From positions 248,001-312,000 of the forward strand of contig NZ_WWER01000006.1 in the NCBI RefSeq assembly GCF_009857885.1: a stretch of DNA of 64,000 bases. The letters are read 5' to 3'. Shown piece after piece: positions 19,980 through 29,537 of the stretch; positions within the stretch are counted from its first letter, which is position 1; each line of letters starts with the position of its first letter. Source of the stretch: Pusillimonas sp. TS35. GTDB lineage: Bacteria > Pseudomonadota > Gammaproteobacteria > Burkholderiales > Burkholderiaceae_B. The notes below the pieces were generated by a model, which ran no database searches, had not been told where the DNA came from, and saw nothing but the letters and a program-made list of their open reading frames with translations. A program made the translations under genes and the position numbers.

Positions 19980-20438
19980 ATGGATAGAACAGATATAAAA
20001 ATCCTGGAATATCTGCAACAAGATGGGCGCGCATCGGCGCAGCAGGTATCAGAGCAGGTCGGGCTCTCCACCGCGCCGGTGTGGCGGCGCATCAAGGCAT
20101 TGGAATCGGCCGGCGTAATACAGGGCTACTACGCCCACGTCGACCGTCGCAAGGCTGGCCTGCGCGGCTGTATGTTCACGCAGATCAGCCTCGAGCGGCA
20201 TTCGTCCGAAGTAGTCGAGAATTTCGAGCGCACGGTGCGCGATGCGCCTGAAATTCTTGAATGCTACGCCGTCACAGGCGATGCGGATTACCTGCTGAAA
20301 GTTCTGGTACCCGATGCCGAAGCGTACGACCGCTTTCTGCATCGGTTCCTCTTCAACCTGCCGGGCGTGCGCCAGACGCGCACCATCGTCGCGCTACGCG
20401 AGATCAAGCACGAAGTTCGGCTTCCTTTCCCGGCCTGA
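19980..20438 (+). CDS. Lrp/AsnC-family transcriptional regulator
   Basis: This 152-residue protein has an N-terminal helix-turn-helix (RASAQQVSEQVGLSTAPVWRRIKAL) and a C-terminal RAM ligand domain with the family marker ECYAVTGDADYLLKV. The start at 19980 is preceded by CAGGAGACAAGCC. It is divergent from the indolepyruvate oxidoreductase gene with a 113-base shared control region, so it very likely regulates that gene in response to an amino acid or its keto acid. It is a paralogue of the regulator at 53471. Confidence 0.94.
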   Translation: MDRTDIKILEYLQQDGRASAQQVSEQVGLSTAPVWRRIKALESAGVIQGYYAHVDRRKAGLRGCMFTQISLERHSSEVVENFERTVRDAPEILECYAVTGDADYLLKVLVPDAEAYDRFLHRFLFNLPGVRQTRTIVALREIKHEVRLPFPA

Positions 20439-20612
20439 ACAACAGGTGTAAGCGTGTGACATATGCCGCCTGGGGGCGTTCTCGGCGCGGGGTCACGAAG
20501 CGGTCTATGTCTATTGCGAGGGCCGTGTGTCGCTGTATTGCGGCGGGCGCCAGTGGTACGATTATTGCGCGGGCAGTGCCGTGCGCGGCCCGCATGATCG
20601 CGAGGACTACTC

Positions 20613-21110
20613 ATGCAACCAAAAGTATTGCGCCAGCACACGATGCTGGCAGGCGTGGTTATGGCGGGCCTGTTGGCTGCCTGCACCGCGCCCATCAAAG
20701 AAAAGCCCAAAGAAGAGCCACCGGCCAAGCCTACGTGCGAGGCAGTGGCGCCGGGCGACCCGGCCGTCGGCAACTGGCTCAGTGTACGCCGCGAGAAAGG
20801 CGTACGCGGTGAGCTGCGCACCTTGTTTACCCTAAACGCCGACGGCACCATGGCCTACACCGAGCAAATCAAACGCAGCAACAACCCCTCGCACGGCTTG
20901 GCCGAAACAGGGTGCTGGCGGCATGATGCCAACACGATCGTGCTGCGCACACTCGAGTCTAATGGCGCGGCGGTAGACCTCAACGACCCAATTTATACCA
21001 ATCGATACGTCCTGGTGTCAGCCACATCAGAAAAGCTAGAGCTGCGTGCCAGCGACGGTGTCAGGATTATGGCGCGCAAAATGTCGTCGGGCTATCGCCT
21101 GCCATTTTGA
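20613..21110 (+). CDS. Predicted lipoprotein of unknown function
   Basis: This 165-residue protein has a signal peptide ending in the lipobox LAAC (about residues 21-24) and a Lys/Pro/Glu-rich spacer. A C-terminal beta-rich domain follows, with GNWLSV, LNADGTM and GCWRHDANTIVLRT. The GNW..., TLNADGT and GCW pattern resembles a small lipocalin-like or META-like barrel found in envelope lipoproteins, but I cannot name the family. The ATG is preceded by CGAGGA. It is convergent with gltX. Confidence 0.75.
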   Translation: MQPKVLRQHTMLAGVVMAGLLAACTAPIKEKPKEEPPAKPTCEAVAPGDPAVGNWLSVRREKGVRGELRTLFTLNADGTMAYTEQIKRSNNPSHGLAETGCWRHDANTIVLRTLESNGAAVDLNDPIYTNRYVLVSATSEKLELRASDGVRIMARKMSSGYRLPF

Positions 21111-21139
21111 GCGCATTCGCGAGCAGCGTGATCATACAA

Positions 21140-21160
21140 GGTGGGCGTTTCGCGCCCACC
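21140..21160. terminator. Hairpin between convergent lipoprotein and gltX genes
   Basis: An 8-bp GC stem (GGTGGGCG / CGCCCACC) encloses a TTTCG loop, 11 bases past the gltX stop. There is no strong T-run on either side, so it may be a weak bidirectional terminator. Confidence 0.5.
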
Positions 21161-21170
21161 CCTAAAGGCG

Positions 21171-22580
21171 TCAGGCTTTCGCCAGGCGCTCCAGCACGCG
21201 TTCGCGGCCCAGCAGGCTCAGCACGGCCCCAATGGCCGGTGTTTGTTTGCGGCCCGTGGCCAGTACACGGAGCGGGATCGCCAGTTTGGGCATCTTTACG
21301 CCGTGATCGGCCAGCATTTGTTTGATCAGGGCGTCGAGCGCGGGCGCGGACCAATCCGGCAGGGCTTGCGCCCGTTGGCTGAAGTCGGCCAGCAGCACGT
21401 GCGCGGCATCATCCAGGGTTTCTGCCCGCAGCGCCTCGTCGGCTGGCTCATACGGGCCACAGAAGAGCATGGCGCCCTCGGCAAGTTGGTTAAGTGTTTC
21501 GGCGCGGTCTTTCAGCAGCGCCATGACAGCCGGCAAGTCTGCTGCGTCGGGGTCGCCGCCCAGCGTGCGGATGCGGGGCGCCACGCGAGCTGCCAAGTCA
21601 TTGTCGCTGCTGTGCTTGATATAGTGGGCATTGACCCAATTGAGTTTTTTCGGATCCCACTGCGCCGCCGATTTTGTGAGGTTGCGCGTATCGAACCATT
21701 GCACCAACTGCTCGCGCGTGAACAATTCGTCGTTGCCGTGGCTCCACCCCAGGCGGGCCAGGTAGTTGATCATGGCCTCGGGTAGATAGCCCTCGGTGTC
21801 ATATTCCATCACGCTTACCGCGCCATGGCGCTTTGACAGCTTCTCGCCATCGGGGCCCAGGATCATGGGCAGATGGCCGTATTCGGGCAGTTCGGCGCCC
21901 AGGGCGCGCAGGATATTGATTTGCCGGGGAGTGTTGTTGACGTGGTCGTCACCGCGCAGCACATGGGTGATGCGCATATCCCAGTCGTCGACCACCACAC
22001 AGAAGTTGTAGGTAGGGGTGCCGTCGGGGCGCGCAATAATCAGGTCATCGAGTTCGCTGTTATCAAAACTGATGGGGCCCTTGATCATGTCGTTCCATGA
22101 TGCGACGCCATCTTGCGGGTTGCGGAAACGCACCACAGGTTGGCGACCTTCGGGCACGGGGGGCAGCGTTTTGCCGGGTTCGGGCCGCCAGGTGCCGTCG
22201 TAGCGTGGTTTCAGGCCAGCCGCGCGCGCCTTCTCGCGCATGGCGTCTACTTCTTCGGGAGAGCTGTAGCAGTGGTAGGCGGTGCCGTCCCGCAACATGC
22301 CAGCAATCACCTCGCGGTAGCGGTCCATCCGCTGCATCTGGTAAAACGGGCCTTCATCGGGCTGCATGCCCAGCCATTGCATGCCATCGAGTATGGCCTG
22401 GACGGCTTCGGGCGTGGAGCGCGCCAGATCGGTGTCTTCGATGCGCAGCACGAAGGTGCCCTTGTGGTGGCGGGCAAACGCCCACGAAAACAGCGCCGTG
22501 CGGGCGCCGCCAAGGTGCAGGTAGCCGGTGGGCGACGGCGCGAAGCGCGTGCGGACCGGTGAATGTGTCGACGTAGTCAT
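21171..22580 (-). CDS. gltX: Glutamyl-tRNA synthetase
   Basis: This 469-residue class I aminoacyl-tRNA synthetase charges tRNA-Glu in the cytoplasm. The HIGH-type motif is in [11 protein letters not shown] (H22), and the KMSKS motif reads KLSKR at 247-251. The length and the C-terminal helical anticodon-binding domain are normal for GluRS. The gene stands alone, with a weak ribosome-binding site, and is divergent from the acetyltransferase gene with 68 bases between starts. Confidence 0.97.
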   Translation of the reverse strand: MTTSTHSPVRTRFAPSPTGYLHLGGARTALFSWAFARHHKGTFVLRIEDTDLARSTPEAVQAILDGMQWLGMQPDEGPFYQMQRMDRYREVIAGMLRDGTAYHCYSSPEEVDAMREKARAAGLKPRYDGTWRPEPGKTLPPVPEGRQPVVRFRNPQDGVASWNDMIKGPISFDNSELDDLIIARPDGTPTYNFCVVVDDWDMRITHVLRGDDHVNNTPRQINILRALGAELPEYGHLPMILGPDGEKLSKRHGAVSVMEYDTEGYLPEAMINYLARLGWSHGNDELFTREQLVQWFDTRNLTKSAAQWDPKKLNWVNAHYIKHSSDNDLAARVAPRIRTLGGDPDAADLPAVMALLKDRAETLNQLAEGAMLFCGPYEPADEALRAETLDDAAHVLLADFSQRAQALPDWSAPALDALIKQMLADHGVKMPKLAIPLRVLATGRKQTPAIGAVLSLLGRERVLERLAKA

Positions 22581-22648
22581 AATTACTTGTATGGCTTAAG
22601 CAAGGCTATATTTTAGAGTACGCATAAATTCCCACAGGAGGCGGCTTC

Positions 22649-25117
22649 ATGTTGCATCATCGCTTGGCCGCATTGTTCGAGCCGCGCAATATTCTTGTCG
22701 TGTCAGACAGCCCGCTGCCATTGCAGGGCGCAATGCCTCGGTGGCTAACGGGCGCCTGCGCACAGGTCGACGTACGTCAGGGCAGGCCCATTGTATTGCC
22801 TGGCAGCGTGCCGGGTCTGCCGTCGGGGCAGCGCCTGGATCAGGCATTGGTCTGCGTGCCGCCTGCGCGCCTGCCCGAGGTGCTCGAGGCGCTCAAGCCG
22901 TTGCGCCCGCGCGCGGTTACCCTGCTGCTGCACAGCGAGCCGTCGCGCGATCCCATCGAAGACATGGTTTACTGCCGTTCCTGGGCCGCGCTGAATGACG
23001 CGGTGGTGCTGGGGCCGCGCAGCTTCGGCCTGCAGCGTCCGCACCGAGGCGTGAACCTCAGTCAGGATCCGGATACCGCGCGGGCCGGCAAGGTGGCGCT
23101 GGTGGTGCAGTCGCGCTCTATCGCCACTGCCGTGCTCGATTGGGCAGATGACATCAGTCTGGGCTTCTCCGCTGTCATCTCGCTGGGCGATGAAGCGGCG
23201 CTCGACGTGGCCGAGGTGGTGGAATATTTATCCATGGACGCCCGCACAGACAGCATTGCACTGTATCTGGAAGAGGCATCGTCGTCGCGTCGTTTCAGCA
23301 GCGCGCTGCGGGCGGCCGCCAGCGTCAAGCCGGTTGTCGTGCTCAAGGTGGGGCGTGCCAGCATAAACGGCGCCGAAGATGCCGTGTTCAACGCGCTGCT
23401 GCGGCGTGCGGGTGCGGTGCGCATCCGTTATTTTATCCAGCTGTTTTCGGCACTCAAGGTTCTGGTGCATACACGCCGGCCGCGCGGGCACAATATCGCG
23501 CTGTTCTCCAACGGCGGGGGGCCGTCTCAACTTGCGCTCGATGTCATGGACGAGAGTGGTCCGGTGGTGGCCGCTGAGCTTGCCGGCGCAACAGTCAAGG
23601 CACTGGGCGGCATGCTCGAGGTGGGTGCGCGTGTCAGCAACCCGGTCGTCACGTATTCCCGTCTTACGCCGGAAAGTGTGCAGAAAGTCATGGATACGCT
23701 GATCGCCGATAACGGCGTGGATGGCATCCTGGTGCTGCTTGCGCCCGACCCGCTGTCCGATCTGGAGGCAGTTGCCAGGCAATTGGCCGCTATGGCGCCC
23801 AGCGCGCGTAAACCCATCATTACCTGTTTCATGGGCGACGCGGCGATGCGCCCATTGCGGCATATTCTCGATGCAGCCGGCACGCCGGCCTTCCGCACAC
23901 CCGAAGCGGCCGCCAATGCCTTCGGCATACTGGGTGCGTACCACTACAACCAGACTCTGGCGCAGCAGACACTGCCGCCTGAGCCGCTGGGCCAGCAGCC
24001 TCGTCTCGAAGAAGCACGGCTTCTAGTGCGTATTGCCCAGCAGGAAGGCAGGCCGGCGCTTCTCGACGCCGCTTGCGCACAATTGCTCGAATGCTTTCAT
24101 GTGCCGTTGCGCTTCATGCCGTCCGATCAGGCACGCGCCGCGAGTGTGGATGAAGACGACCTTCCCATGGCCATCCGCGTTCGTTGGGATGAGAAGTTCG
24201 GCCCATACATTACCTTCGGCTCGGGCGGGCAGGATGCCCTCATCTCGGTGGCCAACGAATCGCTGGAACTGCCGCCGCTCAACCGTTACCTGGCGCGCCA
24301 GTTGATTGAGCGCAGTACGCTGTGGCGGCGCGTGCTGTCGCGCAGCATGGTGCCGGCTGTGCTTGAACAACTGATCGAATCGCTGGAGCGCATCTCCAGG
24401 CTGGTGAGTGAACTGCCCAACGTGGTGGGCCTAACCATCGACCCCTTGCTCGCTGCGGGTTCGCAGTTGGTGGCGCTGGGCATGCGGATCGAGTTGTCCG
24501 CATCGCCCGTCAAGGTCCTGCCGGAGCAGTCAGGCTATCGCCACATGGCGATACATCCATATCCGCATCGGTTGGTGCAGGCCAAGGTGTTCGACGACGG
24601 GCAGCCCTGGATGTTGCGCCCCATTCGGCCTGAAGACGCGCAGCCGCTGCAGGAGTTCGTACGCGGGCTGTCGGATCAATCCCGCTACATGCGCTTTGTG
24701 TCCATGCTGCGCGAGCTCACGCCCCGCATGCTGGCGCGCTATACGCGCATCGATTACGACCGCGAGCTCGCGCTGGTGGCCACTGTGCTCACGCCGAACC
24801 CCGAGCATCGCGGTCATCCGCGCGAACAGATAATTGGCTTTGCCCATTATCTGCGCAACGCGGACGGCCGTGGCGCCGAGTACGCACTGGTAATTGCCGA
24901 TGCGTGGCAGCGTCGCAGACTGGGTTCCCAACTGATGGGGGCGCTGATCGATGCGGCCAAGGAGCAGCGGCTGACATACATAGATGGCTTGGTGCTGGCC
25001 ACCAATCGGCCCATGCTTGCGCTGATGACGCATCTGGGTTTCAGGAACGACGTCGATGAGGAAGACCCGACCATGCGCCGGGTCTGGCTGGACCTGGGCG
25101 AAACGCAGCGCACCTAG
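22649..25117 (+). CDS. Pat/PatZ-type protein lysine acetyltransferase (acyl-CoA-synthetase-like + GNAT)
   Basis: This 822-residue protein combines an N-terminal NDP-forming acyl-CoA-synthetase-like part (CoA-binding, ligase and ATP-grasp-like regions, about residues 1-640) with a C-terminal GNAT acetyltransferase. The GNAT start is marked by WMLRPIRPEDAQPL, and its acetyl-CoA loop by WQRRRLGSQLMGAL. This is the architecture of PatZ/YfiQ (Pka) enzymes that acetylate Acs and other proteins. The synthetase-like half usually lacks catalysis and serves as a regulatory sensor; I did not find a clear phosphohistidine loop, but a proper alignment is needed. The ATG at 22649 has CAGGAGG upstream. Confidence 0.9.
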   Translation: MLHHRLAALFEPRNILVVSDSPLPLQGAMPRWLTGACAQVDVRQGRPIVLPGSVPGLPSGQRLDQALVCVPPARLPEVLEALKPLRPRAVTLLLHSEPSRDPIEDMVYCRSWAALNDAVVLGPRSFGLQRPHRGVNLSQDPDTARAGKVALVVQSRSIATAVLDWADDISLGFSAVISLGDEAALDVAEVVEYLSMDARTDSIALYLEEASSSRRFSSALRAAASVKPVVVLKVGRASINGAEDAVFNALLRRAGAVRIRYFIQLFSALKVLVHTRRPRGHNIALFSNGGGPSQLALDVMDESGPVVAAELAGATVKALGGMLEVGARVSNPVVTYSRLTPESVQKVMDTLIADNGVDGILVLLAPDPLSDLEAVARQLAAMAPSARKPIITCFMGDAAMRPLRHILDAAGTPAFRTPEAAANAFGILGAYHYNQTLAQQTLPPEPLGQQPRLEEARLLVRIAQQEGRPALLDAACAQLLECFHVPLRFMPSDQARAASVDEDDLPMAIRVRWDEKFGPYITFGSGGQDALISVANESLELPPLNRYLARQLIERSTLWRRVLSRSMVPAVLEQLIESLERISRLVSELPNVVGLTIDPLLAAGSQLVALGMRIELSASPVKVLPEQSGYRHMAIHPYPHRLVQAKVFDDGQPWMLRPIRPEDAQPLQEFVRGLSDQSRYMRFVSMLRELTPRMLARYTRIDYDRELALVATVLTPNPEHRGHPREQIIGFAHYLRNADGRGAEYALVIADAWQRRRLGSQLMGALIDAAKEQRLTYIDGLVLATNRPMLALMTHLGFRNDVDEEDPTMRRVWLDLGETQRT

Positions 25118-25231
25118 GCGCCTCGCTTGTTCATGTTCAGGGCCAGAATCGATCTTTTCTGAAACACGGCGTATCGAGGCGCCGCGCATTTTAAGCAGAC
25201 GCGGCGCGGCTCGGGGCAGCCCGTGCTCTCT

Positions 25232-25906
25232 TTAGGCAAGCGCCTTGCGCAAGTAGGCGGCGATATCGTTGACCTCGTCCAGGCACAGCGAATGCGGCAT
25301 GGGGTAGGTGTGCCACTGCACCGGGTAGCCCAGGCTTACCAACTGCTCGTGTGAGGCTTGCGCGCGCGACAGTACGATGACTGGGTCCATGGTGCCGTGC
25401 GCCATGTAGATGGGGGTGTCCCGGTTGGCCGGGCTGCCTTCCTGGGCGATGGTGTGCGCCAGGGGCAGAAAGCCCGACAGGCACATCATGCCCGCCAGTT
25501 TTTCTGGTTGACGCAGCCCCGTCTGCAGCGTCATGGCGCCCCCTTGCGAGAAACCAGCCAGCACGATGCGGCTGGTAGGGATGCCGCGCTCGTTCTCGCG
25601 CTTGATCAGGGCTTCCACGGCCAACTGCGAGGCGCGCAAGCCAGCGTCGTCTTCGCGGCGCACCGGGCCGGGCATGAATATATCGAACCAGGCGCGCATC
25701 GCCATGCCTTGGTTGATGGTGACAGGCCGCACCGGCGCGTGGGGAAATACAAAGCGGATCGCGGGCATGTCGCCCAGCTTGAGCTCGGGGATAATAGGCG
25801 CGAAGTCATTGCCGTCGGCACCCAGGCCATGCATCCATATCACTGCGCGCTGCGGATTGGGGCCGGTTTCGATTTCTATACAGTCGAGCAGGGGTGTCGT
25901 GCTCAT
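25232..25906 (-). CDS. Carboxylesterase / phospholipase family alpha/beta hydrolase
   Basis: This 224-residue cytoplasmic hydrolase has the acyl-protein-thioesterase/carboxylesterase fold. The nucleophile elbow is GFSQGG with S120, and the other triad members are D174 in GTMDPVI and H205 in PMPHSLC. The oxyanion-side motif WMHGLGADGND is near residue 24. The start at 25906 has GGAG seven bases upstream and gives the usual length for the family; the open frame extends further but without support. The darP gene ends 52 bases upstream on the same strand. Confidence 0.92.
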   Translation of the reverse strand: MSTTPLLDCIEIETGPNPQRAVIWMHGLGADGNDFAPIIPELKLGDMPAIRFVFPHAPVRPVTINQGMAMRAWFDIFMPGPVRREDDAGLRASQLAVEALIKRENERGIPTSRIVLAGFSQGGAMTLQTGLRQPEKLAGMMCLSGFLPLAHTIAQEGSPANRDTPIYMAHGTMDPVIVLSRAQASHEQLVSLGYPVQWHTYPMPHSLCLDEVNDIAAYLRKALA

Positions 25907-25958
25907 TGGTGCTCCGTGGGTTGAAGGCGGGCCGCGTACGGCCACAGGGGCGGGCGGC

Positions 25959-26570
25959 TCAGGCCTGCTCCGCCAGTGTCTTGAGGGCCTGGAAGAGCGC
26001 CCGGTAATGCTTGCGCTGGGGCTCCTGCCCCGGCTGCAGGCGCTCATTGCCTTGCGCTTCTTTGCGGCCGGCGCGAATCAGCGTGCGCAGCTGTTGCGGG
26101 TCTGCCTGGGGGTGTTCGTTCAGCAGTTCGGTGAGGGCATCGTCGTCGCGCAGCAGTAGGTCGCGCAGCGCCTCGAGGCGGTGCATTTCGCGGGTTTGCT
26201 CGCGCGAGCCATTTTTCCAGATGTCAAGTTGGGTACGGATCGTGTCGGCGTCGGCGTCACGCATCAGCTTGCCCACATAGTGCACTTGGCGTCGCCGGCC
26301 CTCCCGCGCTGTGGTACGCTGGGCCAGCATGATGGCGTCGTAAAGCTTTTCGGAAAGTGGCAGCTGCTTGAGCTGCGCCACGGGCAGGTCGACAAGCTCT
26401 TTGCCCAGCTCGTGCAAGGCAAGCATGTCGCGCTTGACCTTCGATTTGCTTGGGCGGTCGTAGCCGTGCTCGTCGAATTCGCCGCGCTGGCGCGGCTTGA
26501 CGCGCTGGTCGGCGGCCTCGTCAGGAGAGCCGGTGTCCGGGGTGCCATCTTCCGGGAAAATATCAGACAT
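25959..26570 (-). CDS. darP: DarP (YjgA), dual-action ribosomal maturation protein
   Basis: This 203-residue Lys/Arg-rich protein belongs to the DUF615/YjgA family, renamed DarP for its role in 50S ribosomal subunit maturation. Family features are the N-terminal [18 protein letters not shown] region and the central [11 protein letters not shown] and [14 protein letters not shown] stretches. The start at 26570 (MSDIFPED) follows an ATG three codons earlier, which could also be used. It is divergent from pmbA with only 59 bases between the starts, an arrangement common in proteobacteria. Confidence 0.92.
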   Translation of the reverse strand: MSDIFPEDGTPDTGSPDEAADQRVKPRQRGEFDEHGYDRPSKSKVKRDMLALHELGKELVDLPVAQLKQLPLSEKLYDAIMLAQRTTAREGRRRQVHYVGKLMRDADADTIRTQLDIWKNGSREQTREMHRLEALRDLLLRDDDALTELLNEHPQADPQQLRTLIRAGRKEAQGNERLQPGQEPQRKHYRALFQALKTLAEQA

Positions 26571-26581
26571 GATGAACATAA

Positions 26582-26596
26582 AATTAGTGCCTAATT
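26582..26596. promoter_or_regulatory. Inverted repeat in the darP/pmbA divergent region
   Basis: AATTAG-TGC-CTAATT is a perfect 15-base inverted repeat in the 59-base region between the two starts. It could be a symmetric promoter element or a regulator site. Confidence 0.35.
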
Positions 26597-26629
26597 GGCT
26601 ATGATACCCGTCTAACCCTGAAGAGCATC

Positions 26630-28000
26630 ATGAGCGACAACTCCACCTCCTCCCTGCCCATTGCCCAAAACCAGGCCTTGTTCCGCCAACTCGTGGCCGA
26701 TGCCTTGGCCCATGCGCGTACGCTGGGCGCCTCCGACGCCGCCGCCGAGGTCTCCGAGAGCCGCGGCCTGTCGGTTTCCGTGCGCAAGGCCGATATTGAA
26801 ACGGTCGAGCAAACGCGCGACCGCTCGCTCGACCTCACCGTCTTTGCCGGCACGCGCCGTGGCTCGGCATCCACGTCCGATTTCTCCGCCCAAGCCATAC
26901 GCGAAACCGTCGAAGCTGCCTGGCATATTGCCCGTTACACCGCTGAAGACCCCGCCGCCGGCCTGCCCGAGGCTGCCGATCTGGCCACCGACATCCTCGA
27001 GCTCGACTTGCACCACCCCTGGTCCATCACGGCTGAAGAAGCGGCCGCGCTGGCGATCCGGGGCGAGCAGGCTGCTGCGCGGGTCAGTCCACTGATCACC
27101 AACACCGATGGCGCCTCTGTCGATACCTACGAAGGCCATTTCGTGCTGGGCAACACCCGCGGCTTCATGGGTGGGTATCCATACTCGCGCCATTCGTTGT
27201 CGGTGGCGCCCATTGCCGGGCGCGGCGCCGGCATGCAGCGCGATTACTGGTACACCGCCGCGCGCAATGCCAACGACCTCGCCACGCCTGAGGCGGTCGG
27301 CGAATACGCCGCCCAGCGCACGTTGTCGCGTCTGTCCGCACGCCGGCTCAAGACAGGGCGCTATCCGGTGTTGTACGAAGCCCCGCTGGCCATCGGCCTG
27401 ATGGGCGCCCTGGTACAGGCATGCAGCGGCGGCGCGCTGTACCGCAAGGCCAGCTTTTTGGTGGATGCCTTGGGCAAGCCCGTCTTGGCCGATCACCTCG
27501 ACGTCAGCGAAGACCCGCTCGTACGCGGCGCCATGGGCAGCTCGTCGTTCGACAGTGAAGGGGTGCGCACCCAGGCGCGCGAGGTTGTTGCCGGTGGTGT
27601 GCTGCAAGGCTACTTCCTGTCTACCTATACCGCGCGCAAGCTGGGCCTGCACACCACGGGGAACGCGGGGGGCTCGCACAACCTGCGCTTGGCCTCGCGC
27701 CTTACCCGGCCCGACGACGACCTGCCAGCCATGCTGCGCAAGCTGGGCACGGGCCTCCTGGTCACTGAGCTCATCGGCCAGGGCGTCAACTACGTAACCG
27801 GCGACTATTCCCGGGGCGCGTTTGGCTATTGGGTCGAAGGCGGCGAAATTCAGCACGCCGTGCAAGAGTTCACCATAGCCGGCAACCTCGCCGATATGTT
27901 CCGCCAGATTGTCGCGGTGGGCGCCGATAGCATCACACGCGGCGCCAAGACGACCGGCTCGGTGCTGATAGAGCAGATGTCGGTGGCTGGGCAGCAGTAA
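26630..28000 (+). CDS. pmbA: PmbA/TldE metalloprotease-family protein
   Basis: This 456-residue protein is the PmbA (TldE) partner of the TldD/TldE metalloprotease, which matures microcin B17 and degrades unfolded peptides and the CcdA antitoxin in E. coli. Features include the N-terminal ESRGLSVSVRK strand region, the central TDGASVDTYEGHFVLGNT, and the C-terminal GYWVEGGEIQHAVQEFTIAGN signature. TldE subunits lack the metal motif, which TldD carries. No tldD is in this window. Confidence 0.94.
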   Translation: MSDNSTSSLPIAQNQALFRQLVADALAHARTLGASDAAAEVSESRGLSVSVRKADIETVEQTRDRSLDLTVFAGTRRGSASTSDFSAQAIRETVEAAWHIARYTAEDPAAGLPEAADLATDILELDLHHPWSITAEEAAALAIRGEQAAARVSPLITNTDGASVDTYEGHFVLGNTRGFMGGYPYSRHSLSVAPIAGRGAGMQRDYWYTAARNANDLATPEAVGEYAAQRTLSRLSARRLKTGRYPVLYEAPLAIGLMGALVQACSGGALYRKASFLVDALGKPVLADHLDVSEDPLVRGAMGSSSFDSEGVRTQAREVVAGGVLQGYFLSTYTARKLGLHTTGNAGGSHNLRLASRLTRPDDDLPAMLRKLGTGLLVTELIGQGVNYVTGDYSRGAFGYWVEGGEIQHAVQEFTIAGNLADMFRQIVAVGADSITRGAKTTGSVLIEQMSVAGQQ

Positions 28001-28331
28001 TTACAGTAACCGCCTGTGGCGGCGGCGTCGCGCTTGGCGCGCCCGCCGTTTGCTCGCGCCTGTCGCCTGTACTCGCCTACGCCGATGAGGCGGGATGCCG
28101 TCATCAACGTCCCGGCGTAAGCGGCACAACGGCAAGAAGCGCAACGGTAAGCGGCAGGCAGGCTCAGTCTGGCGGCATGTCGCCCGCACTTCTTGGTAAT
28201 GAGTTGTTGCAAATCCGTTACAAAAGCCGCTGCGTCGGTGTAATATCGCCCGGTGGCCAGAAAGCATACTTTCAACACGCTTTCAATACGCCAGATCATT
28301 CGAATTCCCAAAGGACAAAGGAGAACGTTCA
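28001..28331. other. Intergenic region upstream of the Tat-type TRAP receptor
   Basis: No gene is visible in these 331 bases. The left half is very GC-rich with short CGCC repeats. The right half becomes more AT-rich, with a possible -10 TAATAT at 28241-28246 and a poor -35 candidate TTACAA 17 bases before it. The ribosome-binding site AAAGGAGAAC precedes the ATG at 28332. Confidence 0.5.
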
Positions 28332-29429
28332 ATGCAGCGTCGTTCATTTCTAAAGAAGGCCGGCCTGGGCGCCGTCGCCGGCGCGGCCGTCGCGGCCCCC
28401 GCATTTGCCCAGAGCACTCCCAAGGTCAGCTGGAAGATGACATCCACATACGGCCCGTCGCTTCCGCCGCTGTTTTCCACGGCGCAAATGTTCTGCAAGA
28501 TGGTCGAAGAGGCCTCCGACGGCAACTTCTCCATCCGTCTGTATCCAGCGGGCGAAATTGTGCCGGGCTTCGGTGTCATGGACGCCGTCGGCAACCGCAC
28601 GGTCGAGTGCGGCCAGACCGCCTCCTACTACTTCTACGGCAAGGATCCATCCTTCTGCTTCGATACCGCCGTGCCCTTTGGCCTGAACGCGCGCCAAATG
28701 AACGCCTGGATGTACGAAGGCGATGGCATGAAATTGATGCGCGAACTCTTCGCGCCGCGCCACATCATCAACTTCCCGCTGGGCAACACCGGTACGCAGA
28801 TGGGTGGCTGGTATCGCAAAGAGATCAAAACCGTGGCCGACCTGCAGGGCCTGAAGATGCGCACTGCTGGCTTTGCCGGCGAAGTGCTGTCGCGCATGGG
28901 CGTGGTGCCGCAGCAGGTGCCGCCCGGCGATATCTACCCTTCGCTCGAAAAGGGCACGCTGGATGCCGTCGAATTTGTCGGCCCTGTTGATGACGAAAAA
29001 CTGGGCTTCCAGAAGGTCGCCAAGTACTACTATTACCCAGGCTGGTGGGAAGGCGGTGCCCAGGTGTCGTTGTATGTCAACGACGCCGCCTACAACGAAC
29101 TGCCGAAGGCTTACCAGTCGCTGATCGACATGGCTTCGCGTGCCGCCGGTTCGCGCATGGTGGCCAATTACGACGCCAACAACCCGGCCGCCCTGCGCCG
29201 TCTTATCGCCAGCGGCGCCGTGCTCAAGGCCTTTCCTCGCGACGTAATGGACGCCTCGTTCAAGGCCTCGCAGGAAGTCTATAAAGAGTTCTCCGACAAA
29301 GACCCCATGTTCAAGAAGATTTACGACAACTACATGGGCTTCCGCGATAGCGTGGTGCCCTGGTTCCGTGTGGCCGAAGGCTCCTACGACAACTACTTGG
29401 GCATTGCCTTGGCCGGCCAGAAGAAATAG
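28332..29429 (+). CDS. Tat-exported TRAP solute-binding protein, 2-oxoacid (TakP-like) type
   Basis: This 365-residue periplasmic receptor begins with a twin-arginine signal (QRRSFLKKAGLG) followed by a hydrophobic stretch and cleavage near AFA. The mature part shows TRAP-receptor features such as YPAGEIVPGFGVMDAV, GLKMRTAGFAGEVL and GDIYPSLEKGTLDAVEFVGP. This subfamily resembles receptors such as TakP for 2-keto acids or other monocarboxylates. No DctQ/DctM genes are adjacent, so it is an orphan receptor that must use permeases encoded elsewhere. A strong terminator follows at 29495-29523. Confidence 0.9.
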   Translation: MQRRSFLKKAGLGAVAGAAVAAPAFAQSTPKVSWKMTSTYGPSLPPLFSTAQMFCKMVEEASDGNFSIRLYPAGEIVPGFGVMDAVGNRTVECGQTASYYFYGKDPSFCFDTAVPFGLNARQMNAWMYEGDGMKLMRELFAPRHIINFPLGNTGTQMGGWYRKEIKTVADLQGLKMRTAGFAGEVLSRMGVVPQQVPPGDIYPSLEKGTLDAVEFVGPVDDEKLGFQKVAKYYYYPGWWEGGAQVSLYVNDAAYNELPKAYQSLIDMASRAAGSRMVANYDANNPAALRRLIASGAVLKAFPRDVMDASFKASQEVYKEFSDKDPMFKKIYDNYMGFRDSVVPWFRVAEGSYDNYLGIALAGQKK

Positions 29430-29494
29430 GCCGGCCCTGGTCACAGGCTACGCCCAGCCGGGTAATACCCGGTGCGCCTGGCCCCGATCCGGCA

Positions 29495-29523
29495 AACGCG
29501 CTCTTTCAGAGCGCGTTTTTTTT
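29495..29523 (+). terminator. Rho-independent terminator after the Tat-type TRAP receptor
   Basis: A perfect 9-bp stem AACGCGCTC / GAGCGCGTT has a TTTCA loop and is followed by a T-run up to 29523. Confidence 0.95.
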
Positions 29524-29537
29524 ACAGGAGCGGCGCG

